DNA from: Halomonas sp. TA22
Lineage (GTDB): Bacteria; Pseudomonadota; Gammaproteobacteria; Pseudomonadales; Halomonadaceae
DNA length: 64,000 bases
NCBI RefSeq assembly: GCF_013009075.1
Contig: NZ_CP053108.1
Coordinates: 2,712,517-2,776,516, forward strand
Direction: 5' to 3'
The notes under the pieces were generated by a model. It was not told where the DNA came from, did no database searches, and saw nothing but the letters and a program-made list of their open reading frames with translations. The stretch's first letter is position 1, and every line of letters starts with the position of its first letter. Positions 1 through 10,017 of the stretch are shown here, piece after piece. A program made the translations under genes and the position numbers.

Positions 1-2
1 AT

Positions 3-614
3 CTGGCTCAAGTATACAAGCAGGCGATTCAGGCCTTCTATGAAGCCGGCTGCCGCTATCTTCAGCTCGACGACACCGTCTGGGCTTACCTCTGCTCAGA
101 TGATCAGCGTGCCCAGATCCGCGAGCGCGGTGACGATCCCGACCAGTTGGCTCAGACCTATGCTCGCGTGCTGAATACCGCGCTCGAAGACAAGCCTGAC
201 GATCTGGTCGTCGCCATGCACGTCTGCCGCGGCAATTTTCGCTCCACCTGGATCTCCGAGGGCGGTTACGAACCAGTGGCCGAACTGCTGTTCGGTTCGG
301 TCAACATCGATGTGTTCTTCCTTGAGTACGACTCCGAGCGGGCGGGCGGCTTCGAGCCACTGCGCTTCATCAAGCCAGGCCACCAGAAAGTCGTGCTGGG
401 GCTGATCACCACCAAGAGCGGTGAGCTGGAAGACGTCGAGGAGGTGAAAACGAGGATTCACGAAGCTGCACAGTTCGTCAGCCTCGACCAGCTCTGTCTG
501 AGTACCCAGTGCGGTTTCGCCTCCACCGAGGAGGGCAATGCCATAACCGAAGAGCAGCAACAGGCTAAGTTGCAGCTGGTCGTGCAGATCGCCAAGGAGA
601 TATGGGGCGAATAG
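3..614 (+). CDS. Core-MetE type cobalamin-independent methionine synthase (5' end cut by window)
   Basis: Partial gene: the frame is open to the left edge and 203 codons remain before TAG. The translation matches the C-terminal catalytic barrel of cobalamin-independent methionine synthase (MetE/YxjG type), which moves a methyl group to homocysteine. The family's zinc ligands can be placed: His and Cys in MHVCRGN (nt 216-236), Glu in FFLEYD (about nt 315-332) and Cys in LSTQCGF (about nt 498-518). LDDTVW close to the edge is also typical of the family. Whether it is a full MetE or a short core-MetE cannot be seen because the N-terminus is missing; the YxjG-like motif spacing favours the short form, whose methyl donor may differ from that of MetE. 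Confidence 0.85.
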   Translation: MAQVYKQAIQAFYEAGCRYLQLDDTVWAYLCSDDQRAQIRERGDDPDQLAQTYARVLNTALEDKPDDLVVAMHVCRGNFRSTWISEGGYEPVAELLFGSVNIDVFFLEYDSERAGGFEPLRFIKPGHQKVVLGLITTKSGELEDVEEVKTRIHEAAQFVSLDQLCLSTQCGFASTEEGNAITEEQQQAKLQLVVQIAKEIWGE

Positions 615-627
615 CGCTCCTTTGGTC

Positions 628-1959
628 ATGAATGCCATGAAGCTACGCCACGCAGTCGATAACGGTCCCATGTCCGCTTTTCAGTGGCAGGCCATCGCCA
701 TCTGCTTCTTGCTCAACGCCATCGATGGACTGGACGTGCTGGCCATGGCCTTCACGGCATCCGCCGTCTCCCATGAGTGGGGGCTCTCCGGTGCAGAGCT
801 TGGCATGCTGCTCAGCGCGGGTATCGTCGGCATGGCGATCGGCTCGGCACTGATCGCGCCCTTCGCCGACACTTATGGGCGCCGTCCATTGATCATGTTG
901 AGCCTGTTGCTTTCCGGCACCTGCATGACGCTCTCGTTCTGGAGCCCGAACCCGCAATCGCTGGCGGTGCTGCGGGTATTGACGGGCATCGGGGTCGGCA
1001 CGATTCTCGCCAGCGCCAATGTCCTGAGCAGCGAGTACGCCAACCGCCGCTGGCGCGGGCTGGCAATAAGCCTGCAATCGGTGGGCTTTGCGCTGGGCGC
1101 CACCCTGGGCGGACTACTCGCCACCTATCTCAATGATACGCTGGGCTGGCGCTACGTGTTTCTGACAGGAGGCCTGCTTACCTTGCTGGCGCTACTGGTC
1201 GTGGCTGTTCAATTGCCAGAATCGCTGGACTTCCTGCTGCACAAGCGCCCTGCCCAGGCACTGGCGCGGGTGAATACCCTGGCAAGCAAGCTCAAGCAGC
1301 CCAGTCTTGCGCAACTCCCAGAGCAGAGTGCCGAGGTGTCGCGACACTCAAACTACCGCCAGCTGTTCGATTCGCGAAACCTCACCACCACCCTGCTCCT
1401 TGGCATGGCGTTCTTTCTGGTGATGTTCAGCTTCTACTTCGTGATGAGCTGGACGCCCAGGCTACTGGAGGCGGCGGGACTCTCCGCCGAGCATGGGATC
1501 GCCGGTGGCATGCTGTTGAACCTTGGCGGAATGGTTGGCGCGCTGCTGATGGGAGTCGGCGCGAGCCGAATCAGGCTCAGTGCCATTCTACATGCCTTCC
1601 TGCTGCTCACCGCGATCATGCTAGTGGTCATGGTTCCTGCGGCCCAGTTCCTGGCCCTGGCATTAAGCGTCGGCTTCTTTATCGGCCTGCTGCTCAACGG
1701 GGCAATTGCCGGCCTCTATACCACGGTTCCCCAGAGCTACGACGCTGCCATACGTGCCAGTGGCGTCGGCGTCGTGCTAGGCTTCGGCCGTCTCGGTGCG
1801 ATCGTCTCGCCGCTGGTCGCCGGGGTACTGCTCGATGCCGCATGGCAGCCCGCACGGCTCTATGCCCTGTATGCCGGCGCACTGCTTCTGGCACTTGGGG
1901 TGATGCTGATGTTTCATGCACATGTCAGGCCGAGACTCTCCCGGGAAAACACTGTCTGA
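628..1959 (+). CDS. MFS transporter, aromatic acid:H+ symporter (AAHS) type
   Basis: About 443 residues with twelve predicted membrane spans in two halves separated by a polar loop near residues 190-245. The segment NAIDGLDVLAMAF in helix 1 and the loop FADTYGRRPLI between helices 2 and 3 are the signatures of the AAHS branch (PcaK, BenK, MhpT relatives), which import aromatic acids with protons. It begins 13 nt after the methionine synthase stop. An in-frame TTG lies at 622; ATG 628, ATG 637 and ATG 670 (MSAFQWQ) are all possible starts and none has a good Shine-Dalgarno sequence, so the start is uncertain. No aromatic catabolic genes lie nearby, so the substrate is unknown. Confidence 0.8.
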   Translation: MNAMKLRHAVDNGPMSAFQWQAIAICFLLNAIDGLDVLAMAFTASAVSHEWGLSGAELGMLLSAGIVGMAIGSALIAPFADTYGRRPLIMLSLLLSGTCMTLSFWSPNPQSLAVLRVLTGIGVGTILASANVLSSEYANRRWRGLAISLQSVGFALGATLGGLLATYLNDTLGWRYVFLTGGLLTLLALLVVAVQLPESLDFLLHKRPAQALARVNTLASKLKQPSLAQLPEQSAEVSRHSNYRQLFDSRNLTTTLLLGMAFFLVMFSFYFVMSWTPRLLEAAGLSAEHGIAGGMLLNLGGMVGALLMGVGASRIRLSAILHAFLLLTAIMLVVMVPAAQFLALALSVGFFIGLLLNGAIAGLYTTVPQSYDAAIRASGVGVVLGFGRLGAIVSPLVAGVLLDAAWQPARLYALYAGALLLALGVMLMFHAHVRPRLSRENTV

Positions 1960-2079
1960 CGCTGCACGGGCATGAGGAGGCTTGAGGAAATTCGCATTTG
2001 GTCCTATAGGCAAGGAGCGCTCTTTCACTCGACTATGCCATGATGACAAGCCATCCCGAGTAGGTCACAAGGAGCGACC

Positions 2080-2568
2080 ATGGACCACATCATTACCCCC
2101 GATATCTGCGACGCCCATCCTGAAGTGGCGGTGCTTGACCCGATCTTCGCCAACTATGGTGGTCGCGAGGCCTTCTGCGGCCCGATTCGAACCATCAAGT
2201 GCTTCGAAGACAACTCGCTGATCAAGCAGGCCGTTGCCGAGCCCGGCGACGGTGCGGTGCTGGTCGTCGATGCCGGTGGCTCGAATCGCTGTGCCATGCT
2301 CGGTGACATGCTGGCCGAACAGGCCGTGGACAACGGCTGGGCGGGGGTGGTGATGTATGGCTGCGTACGTGATGTCGATGTACTGGCCGAGATGGAGCTT
2401 GGCGTTCAGGCCATCGGTGCACACCCTCGGCGTAGCGAGAAACGCGGCGAAGGAGTGCGCGATATTCCTGTCACCTTTGCCGGCGCCACCCTGCATCCCG
2501 GCCAGTGGCTATATGCCGACAACAACGGCATCGTGATCGCGGAGCAGCGCCTGCCACTGAACGGCTAG
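2080..2568 (+). CDS. rraA: RraA family protein (RNase E regulator / HMG aldolase fold)
   Basis: 162 residues, the normal length for RraA. RraA binds RNase E and inhibits it; close relatives are 4-hydroxy-4-methyl-2-oxoglutarate aldolases. The glycine-rich GDGAVLVVDAGGS and the GVVMYGCVRDVDVL stretch with the Arg-Asp pair of the aldolase metal site are both present, so residual aldolase chemistry cannot be excluded from sequence alone. ATG 2080 has AAGGAG at 2069-2074. It stands alone between the MFS carrier and the phosphodiesterase, with a 120-bp upstream gap. E. coli-type RraA is the best call because of length and the overall match. Confidence 0.85.
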   Translation: MDHIITPDICDAHPEVAVLDPIFANYGGREAFCGPIRTIKCFEDNSLIKQAVAEPGDGAVLVVDAGGSNRCAMLGDMLAEQAVDNGWAGVVMYGCVRDVDVLAEMELGVQAIGAHPRRSEKRGEGVRDIPVTFAGATLHPGQWLYADNNGIVIAEQRLPLNG

Positions 2569-2667
2569 GCACACTCGTGCTATACAACAGGCATGGCATT
2601 TCACTCGCGATATTGTCAACACACCAGCGCGATGACAGGCTAACGGTTTAGCTGGAAACGGAACGCC

Positions 2668-4542
2668 ATGCTGTCGCTCACCCAACTCAACCGCGATCTC
2701 CTGCGCGCCCTGCGTGAGCATCTGCGCCCCCTGGTCGCCTATCACCTCTTCTTCACCCTGCTCGCCTCGGCCGTTCTACTGCCGGCGGTGGCCTGGACGC
2801 TGACCTCGCTACTGGGGCGTTTCGGGCGTCCCGTCATTACCGATAGCGCCCTGCTCGATATTCTGATCTCGCCCGGTGGGGGCCTCTGGCTAATGTCCGC
2901 CATCGCCCTTATCTTCGTAGTTCTTTATCTGCAGCAGGCGGGCATGATCCTGGTTGCGGTACGCCATCGAAGCAATCATTACCGACTGGCCTGGGAAGCG
3001 TTCTGGAGCAGCCTGCGACGGTTCCCGGCGCTGTTCGGGCTAGTGGTAGTGCAGGTGGGCACCCACCTGCTGCTATTGCTGCCCGTGGTACTAGCGATCG
3101 CCTGGCTCTATGGCGTTTTCCTGGGCGCTCTTGATCCGTACTACATTCAGCGGGTGCGGCCGCCAGCGCTCTGGCAATTCCTGGCTGCGTGCCTGCCGAT
3201 CGTACTCGTTTGGATGGCGCTCGCCGCGACGCTTTACTTTCGCTGGATACTCGCCCTGCCGGCGCTGGTACTGGAGTCGCTGACGCCCCTGCAGGCGCTC
3301 TCTCGCAGCAGGGAGCTCACGCGCGGGCGCAAGCGCCATATCGCCCTTGCCGTCATCCTCGTACTGCTGCTGATCATCGCGCTGCCGGTACTCTTCACCT
3401 GGCTCTATGATCGGCTCGGCACACCGCTACTTTGGCAATTGCCGGAGCGCAACGCGGTGCTGATACCGGCCATGCTCCTCTACCTGAGCGGCTATGTCCT
3501 GCTGACCCTGGCCATCACCTTTCTAGGGATAGCCATCAATAGTCTGCTGGCAGCGTGCCTCTACCTGCGTCTTGCACATCAGCAACCCAGGCCTGCCTCT
3601 CCGCCGCCGGATGCGCATCCGGGACGCCTCGCCTGGGCGGTGGAGATCGCAGTGGTGGCCTTTGCCATCAGCCAGGCATGGCTGATCGTCAATAGCTTCG
3701 AGCTGCGCGATGACGTTCTCATCACGGCTCACCGTGGAAGCTCCATGGTCGCACCGGAAAACACGTTAGCCGCCATCGACCAAGCGATCGTGGATGGCGC
3801 CGATTACATCGAGATCGATGTCCGCCTGACCGGTGATGGGCAGGTGGTGCTCTATCACGATCGCAGCTTGCAGCGCCTGATCGGCGACGCCCGCAATCTC
3901 GGTGAGGTTACGTTCGAGGAGTTGCAGCTCTTCGATGTCGGCAGCTGGTTTGGCGATGCTTTCGTTGGCGAGCGTATTCCGCTCTTGGGCGAGGCGTTGG
4001 CGCGTACGCGCACGACAAGCCCACTGATGATCGACCTCAAGCCCGACACGGGCCGCGAGATCGACCTGATCGAGGCCGTGATCGAGGATTTGCATCGCGA
4101 GAATGGCGCCAGAGAGGAGTGCCGGACCCAGAGCGCCACACCGGAGCAGTGTGGCGGCCAGGACGTGCGCGACGAGGTGTTGATGGCGACCATGTCACTG
4201 GCGCTGGCAAGCGAGATCAAGGCGCGCGAACCACAGCTGCATGTGACGCTGTTGGCACAATTCGTGCTGCCCGGCACCCTGGATCGTACCCGCTTCGATG
4301 CCCTTGGCCTGCGCCACAACCGTGTCACCGAGGAGGAGGTGCGCATCGCCCGCTACCATGGCTATGAGCTGCACGCCTGGACGATCAATGACCGGGCCCG
4401 CATGTCCCAACTGATCGACATTGGGGTCGACAATATCATTACCGACCGACCCGACCTGCTCGCCGAACTGCTCACCGACCGCCGCGAGCTCAGCGATGGC
4501 GAGCTGCTGCTCGTCAAGCTGCGTAATTGGCTACGCAGCTAG
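2668..4542 (+). CDS. Membrane-anchored glycerophosphodiester phosphodiesterase
   Basis: 624 residues. Residues about 1-345 are a hydrophobic domain with some eight membrane spans, like the GPDPase membrane-domain family; residues about 350-610 are a GlpQ/UgpQ-type phosphodiesterase barrel. Catalytic features are visible: His355 in TAHRGSS, PENT near 364-367, the metal ligands in YIEIDVRLT, and His397 in LYHDRS. The enzyme would hydrolyse glycerophosphodiesters to glycerol-3-phosphate plus an alcohol, in or at the membrane. A short Cys-containing insert (EECRTQSATPEQCGGQ) lies near residue 485. The start at 2668 is preceded by a GGAAACGGA stretch. It could feed the glycerol-phosphate genes 40 kb away, but that link is only metabolic. 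Confidence 0.88.
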   Translation: MLSLTQLNRDLLRALREHLRPLVAYHLFFTLLASAVLLPAVAWTLTSLLGRFGRPVITDSALLDILISPGGGLWLMSAIALIFVVLYLQQAGMILVAVRHRSNHYRLAWEAFWSSLRRFPALFGLVVVQVGTHLLLLLPVVLAIAWLYGVFLGALDPYYIQRVRPPALWQFLAACLPIVLVWMALAATLYFRWILALPALVLESLTPLQALSRSRELTRGRKRHIALAVILVLLLIIALPVLFTWLYDRLGTPLLWQLPERNAVLIPAMLLYLSGYVLLTLAITFLGIAINSLLAACLYLRLAHQQPRPASPPPDAHPGRLAWAVEIAVVAFAISQAWLIVNSFELRDDVLITAHRGSSMVAPENTLAAIDQAIVDGADYIEIDVRLTGDGQVVLYHDRSLQRLIGDARNLGEVTFEELQLFDVGSWFGDAFVGERIPLLGEALARTRTTSPLMIDLKPDTGREIDLIEAVIEDLHRENGAREECRTQSATPEQCGGQDVRDEVLMATMSLALASEIKAREPQLHVTLLAQFVLPGTLDRTRFDALGLRHNRVTEEEVRIARYHGYELHAWTINDRARMSQLIDIGVDNIITDRPDLLAELLTDRRELSDGELLLVKLRNWLRS

Positions 4543-4548
4543 AACGGG

Positions 4549-4569
4549 GCGCTTTGCCGGCCAAGGCGC
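4549..4569. terminator. Hairpin between convergent phosphodiesterase and ggt genes
   Basis: An 8-bp stem (4549-4556 with 4562-4569, one G-T pair) and a five-base loop fill the 34-bp gap between two convergent genes. There is no T-tract, so termination is plausible but weakly supported. Confidence 0.35.
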
Positions 4570-4576
4570 GGGAGTG

Positions 4577-6424
4577 TCAATCCCCCATCACCGTTCCTTC
4601 GCGGCGCGGGTCGGCACCGCCGAAGTAACCCTCCTCGACACGCTGGATCGCCTGCAGTCCACTGGTCAGCTCACGTTCGCTGACCTCATGGCCGAGCGCC
4701 TGAAGCGCCTCGAGGGTCTCCGGCGGGAAACGACCCTCCTCGAGTGAGACGGGTCCGCCAAGCGTGATTGCATGGGGCAGGTTGAGCGCCTCTTGGGCAT
4801 CGAGCCCCCAATCCAGCATAGCGACCAGTGCCTTGGCGGTGTAGTGAATGATTGCTGCACCTCCGGGGGAGCCCAGACTTGCCACGAGATCGCCGCTATC
4901 ACGCTCGAATACCAGCGTCGGGCTCATGCTCGAACGCGGCCGCTTGCCCCCCTCGACCCGATTGGCAATCGGGTTTTCCTGGCCATCCTCGTGGGTGAAG
5001 GAGAAATCGGTAAGCTCGTTATTGAGCAGATAGCCGCCATCAAGTCCCGTGCCGCCATCGGCCATGATGCGCGAACCGAAGGCCGCCTCGATGGTGGTCG
5101 TCATGGCAATGGCGTGGCCATTCTCATCGACGATACTGATGTGGCTGGTGCCGTACTCGGGCTGGTTGGGCTGAACCGCCCAGGCGGTCGTGACCTCGCC
5201 CGGCTTGCCCGGCTCGGCGCCATCGCTACCCATGCTCTCCTGCGCCTGGATGAGCGCTGCGCGACCGGAAAGGTAATAGGGGTCGAGCATGCTGTTCCAA
5301 TCACTACCCGGAGCATCGACGAAATCCGGATCGGCGATGTACTTGCCGCGATCGGCAAAGGCCAGCCGTGACGCCTCGAGGAACTGGTGCAGCCACTCGG
5401 TACTTGGGCGATCCCCCTCGAGCGGCTGCTCGACCTCGGGTAGATGCTCCAGAATACCGAGTATCTGCATGATGGTCAGATGCCCCGACGAAGGAGGTGG
5501 AAAGCCGCAGATCGACCACTCTCGCCAATCGGTGCACAACGGGTCGCGCTTCTTCGCTGCGTAGGAGGCCATGTCCTCAAGACTCAAGGCGCCAGGACGT
5601 TGCGGGTGATTCTGCACGCGCTCGACCAGATCCTCGGCGATCGCCCCGGTATGCAGCGCCTTGCTGCCATGCTCGGCCAGCTCTCGCAGAATCGCTGCCA
5701 GGGCAGGATTCTTCAGCTCATGACCAACGCCAAGGGGTTCACCATCCTCGTCGTAATAGAAATGTCTTGCCAGCTCGTCGTCGCGCAAGCGCTCCTCGCC
5801 TTCCAGCATGGCGTGCAGCCGCCGGCTCACGGGAAAGCCCTGCTCGGCCAGGGCTATCGCCGGCTCGAACAGCTCGCTCCAGGCAAGCGTGCCATGGGTC
5901 TCGTGCGCCAGTTCCAGCATCCGTACCACGCCGGGAACGCCGACCGAAAGCCCACTGGCGGCGGCCTCCATGAAGTCCAGCGGCTCGCCATCCTCATCGA
6001 GAAACAGCGTGCCCTCCGCCTCGTCGGGCGCGGTTTCACGACCATCGAAGGCGGTGACACTCCCGCCATCGAAATGCATCAGAAACGCCCCGCCGCCTAT
6101 CCCGCTCGACTGCGGCTCGACCAGGGTCAGTACCATCTGCACGGCGATGGCCGCATCGATGGCCGAACCGCCGGCCTGGAGCACCTGGTAACCCGCGTCC
6201 GTCGCCAACGGATTGGCGGCGGCAACGGCGAAGCGCTCGGTGGCCCAGCCGGGTTTCTCCTCGTAACCGGAGCCCGCTTCCGGGGCGATCTCGGGAGTGG
6301 AGTACTCGAAGGCACTCTCGGCGTTTTCGGCACTTTCGGCCATCGCCGAGAGTGGAAGAACCAGCAGCAGCGCAACACCGGCGGGAGCCAATACGCGATA
6401 AGGCAAACGAGAACAGCGCGTCAT
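4577..6424 (-). CDS. ggt: Gamma-glutamyltransferase precursor
   Basis: 615 residues. An N-terminal signal peptide (charged start, hydrophobic core to about residue 29, cleavage near LSAMA) sends it to the periplasm. The precursor cleaves itself into two subunits at a threonine; here that residue is Thr426 in EYGTSHISI (codon 5149-5147). QSSGIGGGAF in the large subunit and PRSSMSPT and GSPGGAAI in the small subunit are family signatures. It transfers or hydrolyses gamma-glutamyl groups, for example from glutathione. ATG 6424 was chosen because AAGGAAG lies 8 nt upstream and the signal peptide starts there; an in-frame ATG at 6448 lacks this. It follows ppsA but behind a strong hairpin, so it probably has its own promoter. 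Confidence 0.93.
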   Translation of the reverse strand: MTRCSRLPYRVLAPAGVALLLVLPLSAMAESAENAESAFEYSTPEIAPEAGSGYEEKPGWATERFAVAAANPLATDAGYQVLQAGGSAIDAAIAVQMVLTLVEPQSSGIGGGAFLMHFDGGSVTAFDGRETAPDEAEGTLFLDEDGEPLDFMEAAASGLSVGVPGVVRMLELAHETHGTLAWSELFEPAIALAEQGFPVSRRLHAMLEGEERLRDDELARHFYYDEDGEPLGVGHELKNPALAAILRELAEHGSKALHTGAIAEDLVERVQNHPQRPGALSLEDMASYAAKKRDPLCTDWREWSICGFPPPSSGHLTIMQILGILEHLPEVEQPLEGDRPSTEWLHQFLEASRLAFADRGKYIADPDFVDAPGSDWNSMLDPYYLSGRAALIQAQESMGSDGAEPGKPGEVTTAWAVQPNQPEYGTSHISIVDENGHAIAMTTTIEAAFGSRIMADGGTGLDGGYLLNNELTDFSFTHEDGQENPIANRVEGGKRPRSSMSPTLVFERDSGDLVASLGSPGGAAIIHYTAKALVAMLDWGLDAQEALNLPHAITLGGPVSLEEGRFPPETLEALQALGHEVSERELTSGLQAIQRVEEGYFGGADPRREGTVMGD

Positions 6425-6504
6425 GGTGATACTTCCTTGTAGCGGCAAGTTAGGAATACAGCATAGGCGAGCGAAGCGAGACGGGGAACCCTCCCATCAA
6501 CGAC

Positions 6505-6529
6505 TGCGCCCGGCCGATGGCCGGGCGCA
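6505..6529 (-). terminator. GC-rich hairpin downstream of ppsA
   Basis: A perfect 11-bp inverted repeat (6505-6515 with 6519-6529) with a GAT loop lies 26 bp beyond the ppsA stop. The stem is very stable, but no clear T-run follows on the minus strand, so it may be a weak terminator or an RNA-stabilising hairpin. Confidence 0.55.
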
Positions 6530-6555
6530 ACGCTAGAGGCTGATGCGAGCGATGA

Positions 6556-8928
6556 TCAGGCCAAGGTTTCACCCGCCAGCATGAACCATGTCTCGAGCAC
6601 TGCATCGGGATTGAGCGACACCGAGTCGATGCCCTGCTCCATCAGCCATTTGGCCAGGTCGGGATGATCCGACGGCCCCTGGCCGCATATACCGACGTAC
6701 TTGCCCTGCGCCTTGCACGCCTGGATGGCCATTGCCAACAGCTTCTTCACGGCGGGATTACGCTCGTCGAAGAGGTGGGCAACGATACCCGAATCGCGGT
6801 CGAGCCCGAGCGTCAGTTGGGTCAGATCGTTGGAGCCGATGGAGAAACCGTCGAAATACTCGAGAAACTCGTCGGCGAGCAGCGCATTGGCCGGCAACTC
6901 GCACATCATGATCACCTTGAGACCGTTCTCGCCACGCGACAGGCCGTTGGCCGCCAGCAGGTCGACGACCGCCTTGGCCTCGTCGGGGGTGCGCACGAAC
7001 GGCACCATGATTTCGACATTGTCCAGTCCCATCTCGTCACGCACACGCTTGAGCGCTTGGCACTCCAGCTCGAAACAGGGGCGGAAGGCGTCGGAGATAT
7101 AGCGTGAGGCACCCCGGAAGCCAAGCATCGGATTCTCTTCGCCCGGCTCGTAGAGCTTGCCGCCGATCAGGTTCTCGTACTCGTTGGACTTGAAGTCCGA
7201 CAGGCGCACGATGACCCGCTTGGGATAGAAGGACGCCGCCAGCGTCGAGACACCCTCCACTAACTTGTCGACATAGAAGCTCACCGGATCGGTATACCCG
7301 GCAGTGCGCAAGTCGATGCTCTGCTGCAGGTCCTGAGGCAGACGATCGTACTCAAGCAGCGCCTTGGGGTGCACGCCGATCATGCGATTGATGATGAACT
7401 CGAGCCGCGCCAGCCCAACGCCGGCATTGGGCAGGCTGGCGAAACCGAAGGCACGGTCGGGGTTGCCGACGTTCATCATGATCTTGAATGGGATCTCGGG
7501 CATGGCATCGACGCTCGAGGTCTTGCACTCATAATCCAGAAGCCCCTCGTAGATATGCCCGGTGTCGCCCTCGGAGCAGGAGACCGTGACTTCGCGGTCG
7601 TCGCCGAGCACCGAGGTGGCATCGCCACACCCCACCACGGCGGGAATACCCAGCTCGCGGGCAATGATCGCCGCATGGCAGGTACGGCCGCCGCGGTTGG
7701 TGACGATCGCCGATGCACGCTTCATGATCGGCTCCCAATCCGGGTCGGTCATGTCGGTCACCAGGACGTCGCCCGGCTTGACCTTGTCCATCTCGTCCGG
7801 CGAGAGGATCACCTTGACCGCTCCGCTGCCGATGCGCTGACCGATGGCGCGACCAGAGACCAGCGTGCGCCCCTTCTCCTTTAGGTGGAAGCGCTCGAGT
7901 TTGCCGCCCTCGAGCTGGGAGACCACGGTTTCGGGACGCGCCTGGACGATGTAGAGCTTGCCGTCATCGCCATCCAGCGCCCACTCGATGTCCATGGGGC
8001 GCCCGTAGTGCTCCTCGATGATCACCGCCTGGCGCGCCAGGTCCATGACCTGCTGGTCATCGATGCAGAAGCGGCCACGCTCGGCCAGCGGCACATCGAT
8101 CGTAGCCACCGACTTGCCCGCGCTGGCCTCCTCGGTATAGATCATCTTGATCAGCTTGGAGCCTAGCGTGCGACGCAGCACCGCCGGGCGCCCGGCCTTG
8201 AGCGTCGGTTTGTGTACATAGAACTCGTCGGGATTGACCGCCCCCTGAACCACGGTTTCGCCAAGCCCCCAGGAGGCCGTGACGAAGACTGCATCGCGAT
8301 AGCCGGACTCCGTATCCAGCGTGAACATGACGCCTGACGCACCGGTCTCGGAGCGCACCATCTTCTGCACGCCGGCGGAGAGCGCCACGTTCTCGTGGGC
8401 GTAGCCACGATGCACACGGTAGGAGATCGCCCGGTCGTTGAACAGCGAGGCGAACACCTCATGCACGGCACGCTTGATGTTGTCGAAGCCTTCGATATTG
8501 AGGAAGGTCTCCTGCTGGCCGGCAAAGGAGGCATCGGGGAGGTCTTCGGCGGTGGCCGACGAGCGCACGGCCGCCTTCAGGTTAGGGTGCTGATCCGCCA
8601 GGCGCCCATAGGCCTCACGCAGCGCCGCCTCGAAGTTGGGCGGCAGCGGCGTCTCGATCACCCACTGGCGGATCTCGGCACCGACCTTTGAGAGCTCGTT
8701 GACATCATCGACGTCGAGGCGGGCAAGCGCGGCATTGATCCGCTCATTGAGCCCCTCGTGAGCGAGGAATTCACGATAGGCCTGCGCGGTGGTGGCGAAG
8801 CCGCCCGGCACGCTTACCCCGACTTCGGCGAGATTGGAGATCATCTCGCCAAGCGAGGCATTCTTGCCGCCGACACGCTCGACGTCGTCCATTCCCAACT
8901 GGTCGAACCACAGAATGTACTCTTCCAC
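6556..8928 (-). CDS. ppsA: Phosphoenolpyruvate synthase
   Basis: 790 residues, full length for PpsA, which converts pyruvate and ATP to PEP, AMP and phosphate for gluconeogenesis. The ATP-grasp domain comes first ([12 protein letters not shown] near residue 19), then the swivelling domain with phospho-histidine His418 in [15 protein letters not shown], then the PEP-binding barrel with the active-site Cys748 in [13 protein letters not shown]. It starts with GTG at 8928, preceded by AAGGGGG; there is no better ATG. The divergent ppsR encodes its regulatory kinase/pyrophosphorylase, which acts on a threonine next to the phospho-histidine (the T in GGRTCH). Confidence 0.97.
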   Translation of the reverse strand: MEEYILWFDQLGMDDVERVGGKNASLGEMISNLAEVGVSVPGGFATTAQAYREFLAHEGLNERINAALARLDVDDVNELSKVGAEIRQWVIETPLPPNFEAALREAYGRLADQHPNLKAAVRSSATAEDLPDASFAGQQETFLNIEGFDNIKRAVHEVFASLFNDRAISYRVHRGYAHENVALSAGVQKMVRSETGASGVMFTLDTESGYRDAVFVTASWGLGETVVQGAVNPDEFYVHKPTLKAGRPAVLRRTLGSKLIKMIYTEEASAGKSVATIDVPLAERGRFCIDDQQVMDLARQAVIIEEHYGRPMDIEWALDGDDGKLYIVQARPETVVSQLEGGKLERFHLKEKGRTLVSGRAIGQRIGSGAVKVILSPDEMDKVKPGDVLVTDMTDPDWEPIMKRASAIVTNRGGRTCHAAIIARELGIPAVVGCGDATSVLGDDREVTVSCSEGDTGHIYEGLLDYECKTSSVDAMPEIPFKIMMNVGNPDRAFGFASLPNAGVGLARLEFIINRMIGVHPKALLEYDRLPQDLQQSIDLRTAGYTDPVSFYVDKLVEGVSTLAASFYPKRVIVRLSDFKSNEYENLIGGKLYEPGEENPMLGFRGASRYISDAFRPCFELECQALKRVRDEMGLDNVEIMVPFVRTPDEAKAVVDLLAANGLSRGENGLKVIMMCELPANALLADEFLEYFDGFSIGSNDLTQLTLGLDRDSGIVAHLFDERNPAVKKLLAMAIQACKAQGKYVGICGQGPSDHPDLAKWLMEQGIDSVSLNPDAVLETWFMLAGETLA

Positions 8929-9120
8929 GAGACCCCCTTGTTCTTTGTCGGCGATGCGGGTGCGGTATGTTAGCAGCGCACGTCGCTAATATTCGTTTGG
9001 CGACACCCTATCAAGCGGCGGTCATATTCGCCATTAGTCTAACAGCGAAGTCAGGGAAGGTTTTTTACAACAAACGTCGAAAATCGAGCTTTCCTGTAGT
9101 CGCAGCACTGAAAGTACAGT

Positions 9121-9136
9121 TGCCGAAACGTTTGCC
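9121..9136. promoter_or_regulatory. Cra/FruR-like half-conserved operator
   Basis: GAAACGTTT at 9125-9133, set in TGCCGAAACGTTTGCC, resembles the enterobacterial Cra consensus (GCTGAAWCGTTTCA). It sits in the 248-bp ppsA-ppsR divergent region, about 45 bp before ppsR. Cra control of ppsA is known in E. coli; the site here is inference from one similar core. The same core also resembles a PsrA half-pair. Confidence 0.3.
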
Positions 9137-9176
9137 AGGATCGACAATCGGCCGATGTCCAGCCGAGAGAAGCCTC

Positions 9177-10010
9177 ATGACGCGTACCGCCTTCTTTATT
9201 TCCGACGGCACCGGCATCACCGCCGAAACCCTGGGCAGAAGCCTGTTGGCCCAGTTCGAGAACATCGATATCCGAATGATCACCAAGCCCTATATCGACA
9301 CCACCGAGAAAGCCCAGTCGCTGGTGGATATCATCAACTCCACGGCGGTGCGCGACGGCGCTCAACCGATCATCATCGACACCATCGTCGATGAAGCGAT
9401 CCGGCAGGTGATCAGCACGGCGAGTGGCTTCAAGGTGGATGTCTTCTCGACGTTTCTGGCACCACTGGAAGAGGAGCTGGCGACGCATTCGAGCTATAGC
9501 GTGGGACGCACCCACGCCATTGGCCACGACGACACCTATATGAACCGCATCGACTCGGTGCACTTCGCCCTGGATAACGACGATGGCGCACGCACGCATC
9601 AATACGACAAGGCGGATATCATTCTGGTCGGCGTGTCACGCTGCGGCAAGACTCCTACCTCGCTCTATCTCGCCCTGCAGTTCGGCATTCGCGCCGCCAA
9701 CTACCCCTTCACTGAGGACGATCTCGACGAGGATGGCAGCCTGAAGCTGCCTCCCTCCCTCGCCCCCTACCGTCACAAGCTGTTCGGTCTGACCATCGAC
9801 CCGCGCCGCCTGGCCGCCATTCGCAGCGAGCGTCGGCCAAACAGCCGTTACTGTTCGATGGACCAGTGCATGCAGGAAGTGCAGCAGACCGAAGGGCTCT
9901 ACCGGCAGATGCATATTCCCTATATCGATACCACGCGCTTCTCGATCGAGGAGATCTCGACACGCATGATCGCCGAGACAGGGCTCAACCGGCGCTTCAA
10001 TCCCCGCTAG
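9177..10010 (+). CDS. ppsR: PEP synthase regulatory protein (kinase/pyrophosphorylase)
   Basis: 277 residues, the usual size of the DUF299/PSRP family. It switches PEP synthase off by ADP-dependent threonine phosphorylation and on by phosphate-dependent dephosphorylation. The P-loop GVSRCGKT is at residues 152-159 and the N-terminal [15 protein letters not shown] is the family signature. ATG 9177 starts exactly at this conserved N-terminus and has GAGAGAAG upstream; the frame is open further upstream to 8967 but that extension is not conserved-looking. The gene is divergent from ppsA, the classical arrangement, which supports the function. Confidence 0.95.
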   Translation: MTRTAFFISDGTGITAETLGRSLLAQFENIDIRMITKPYIDTTEKAQSLVDIINSTAVRDGAQPIIIDTIVDEAIRQVISTASGFKVDVFSTFLAPLEEELATHSSYSVGRTHAIGHDDTYMNRIDSVHFALDNDDGARTHQYDKADIILVGVSRCGKTPTSLYLALQFGIRAANYPFTEDDLDEDGSLKLPPSLAPYRHKLFGLTIDPRRLAAIRSERRPNSRYCSMDQCMQEVQQTEGLYRQMHIPYIDTTRFSIEEISTRMIAETGLNRRFNPR

Positions 10011-10017
10011 ACGATGC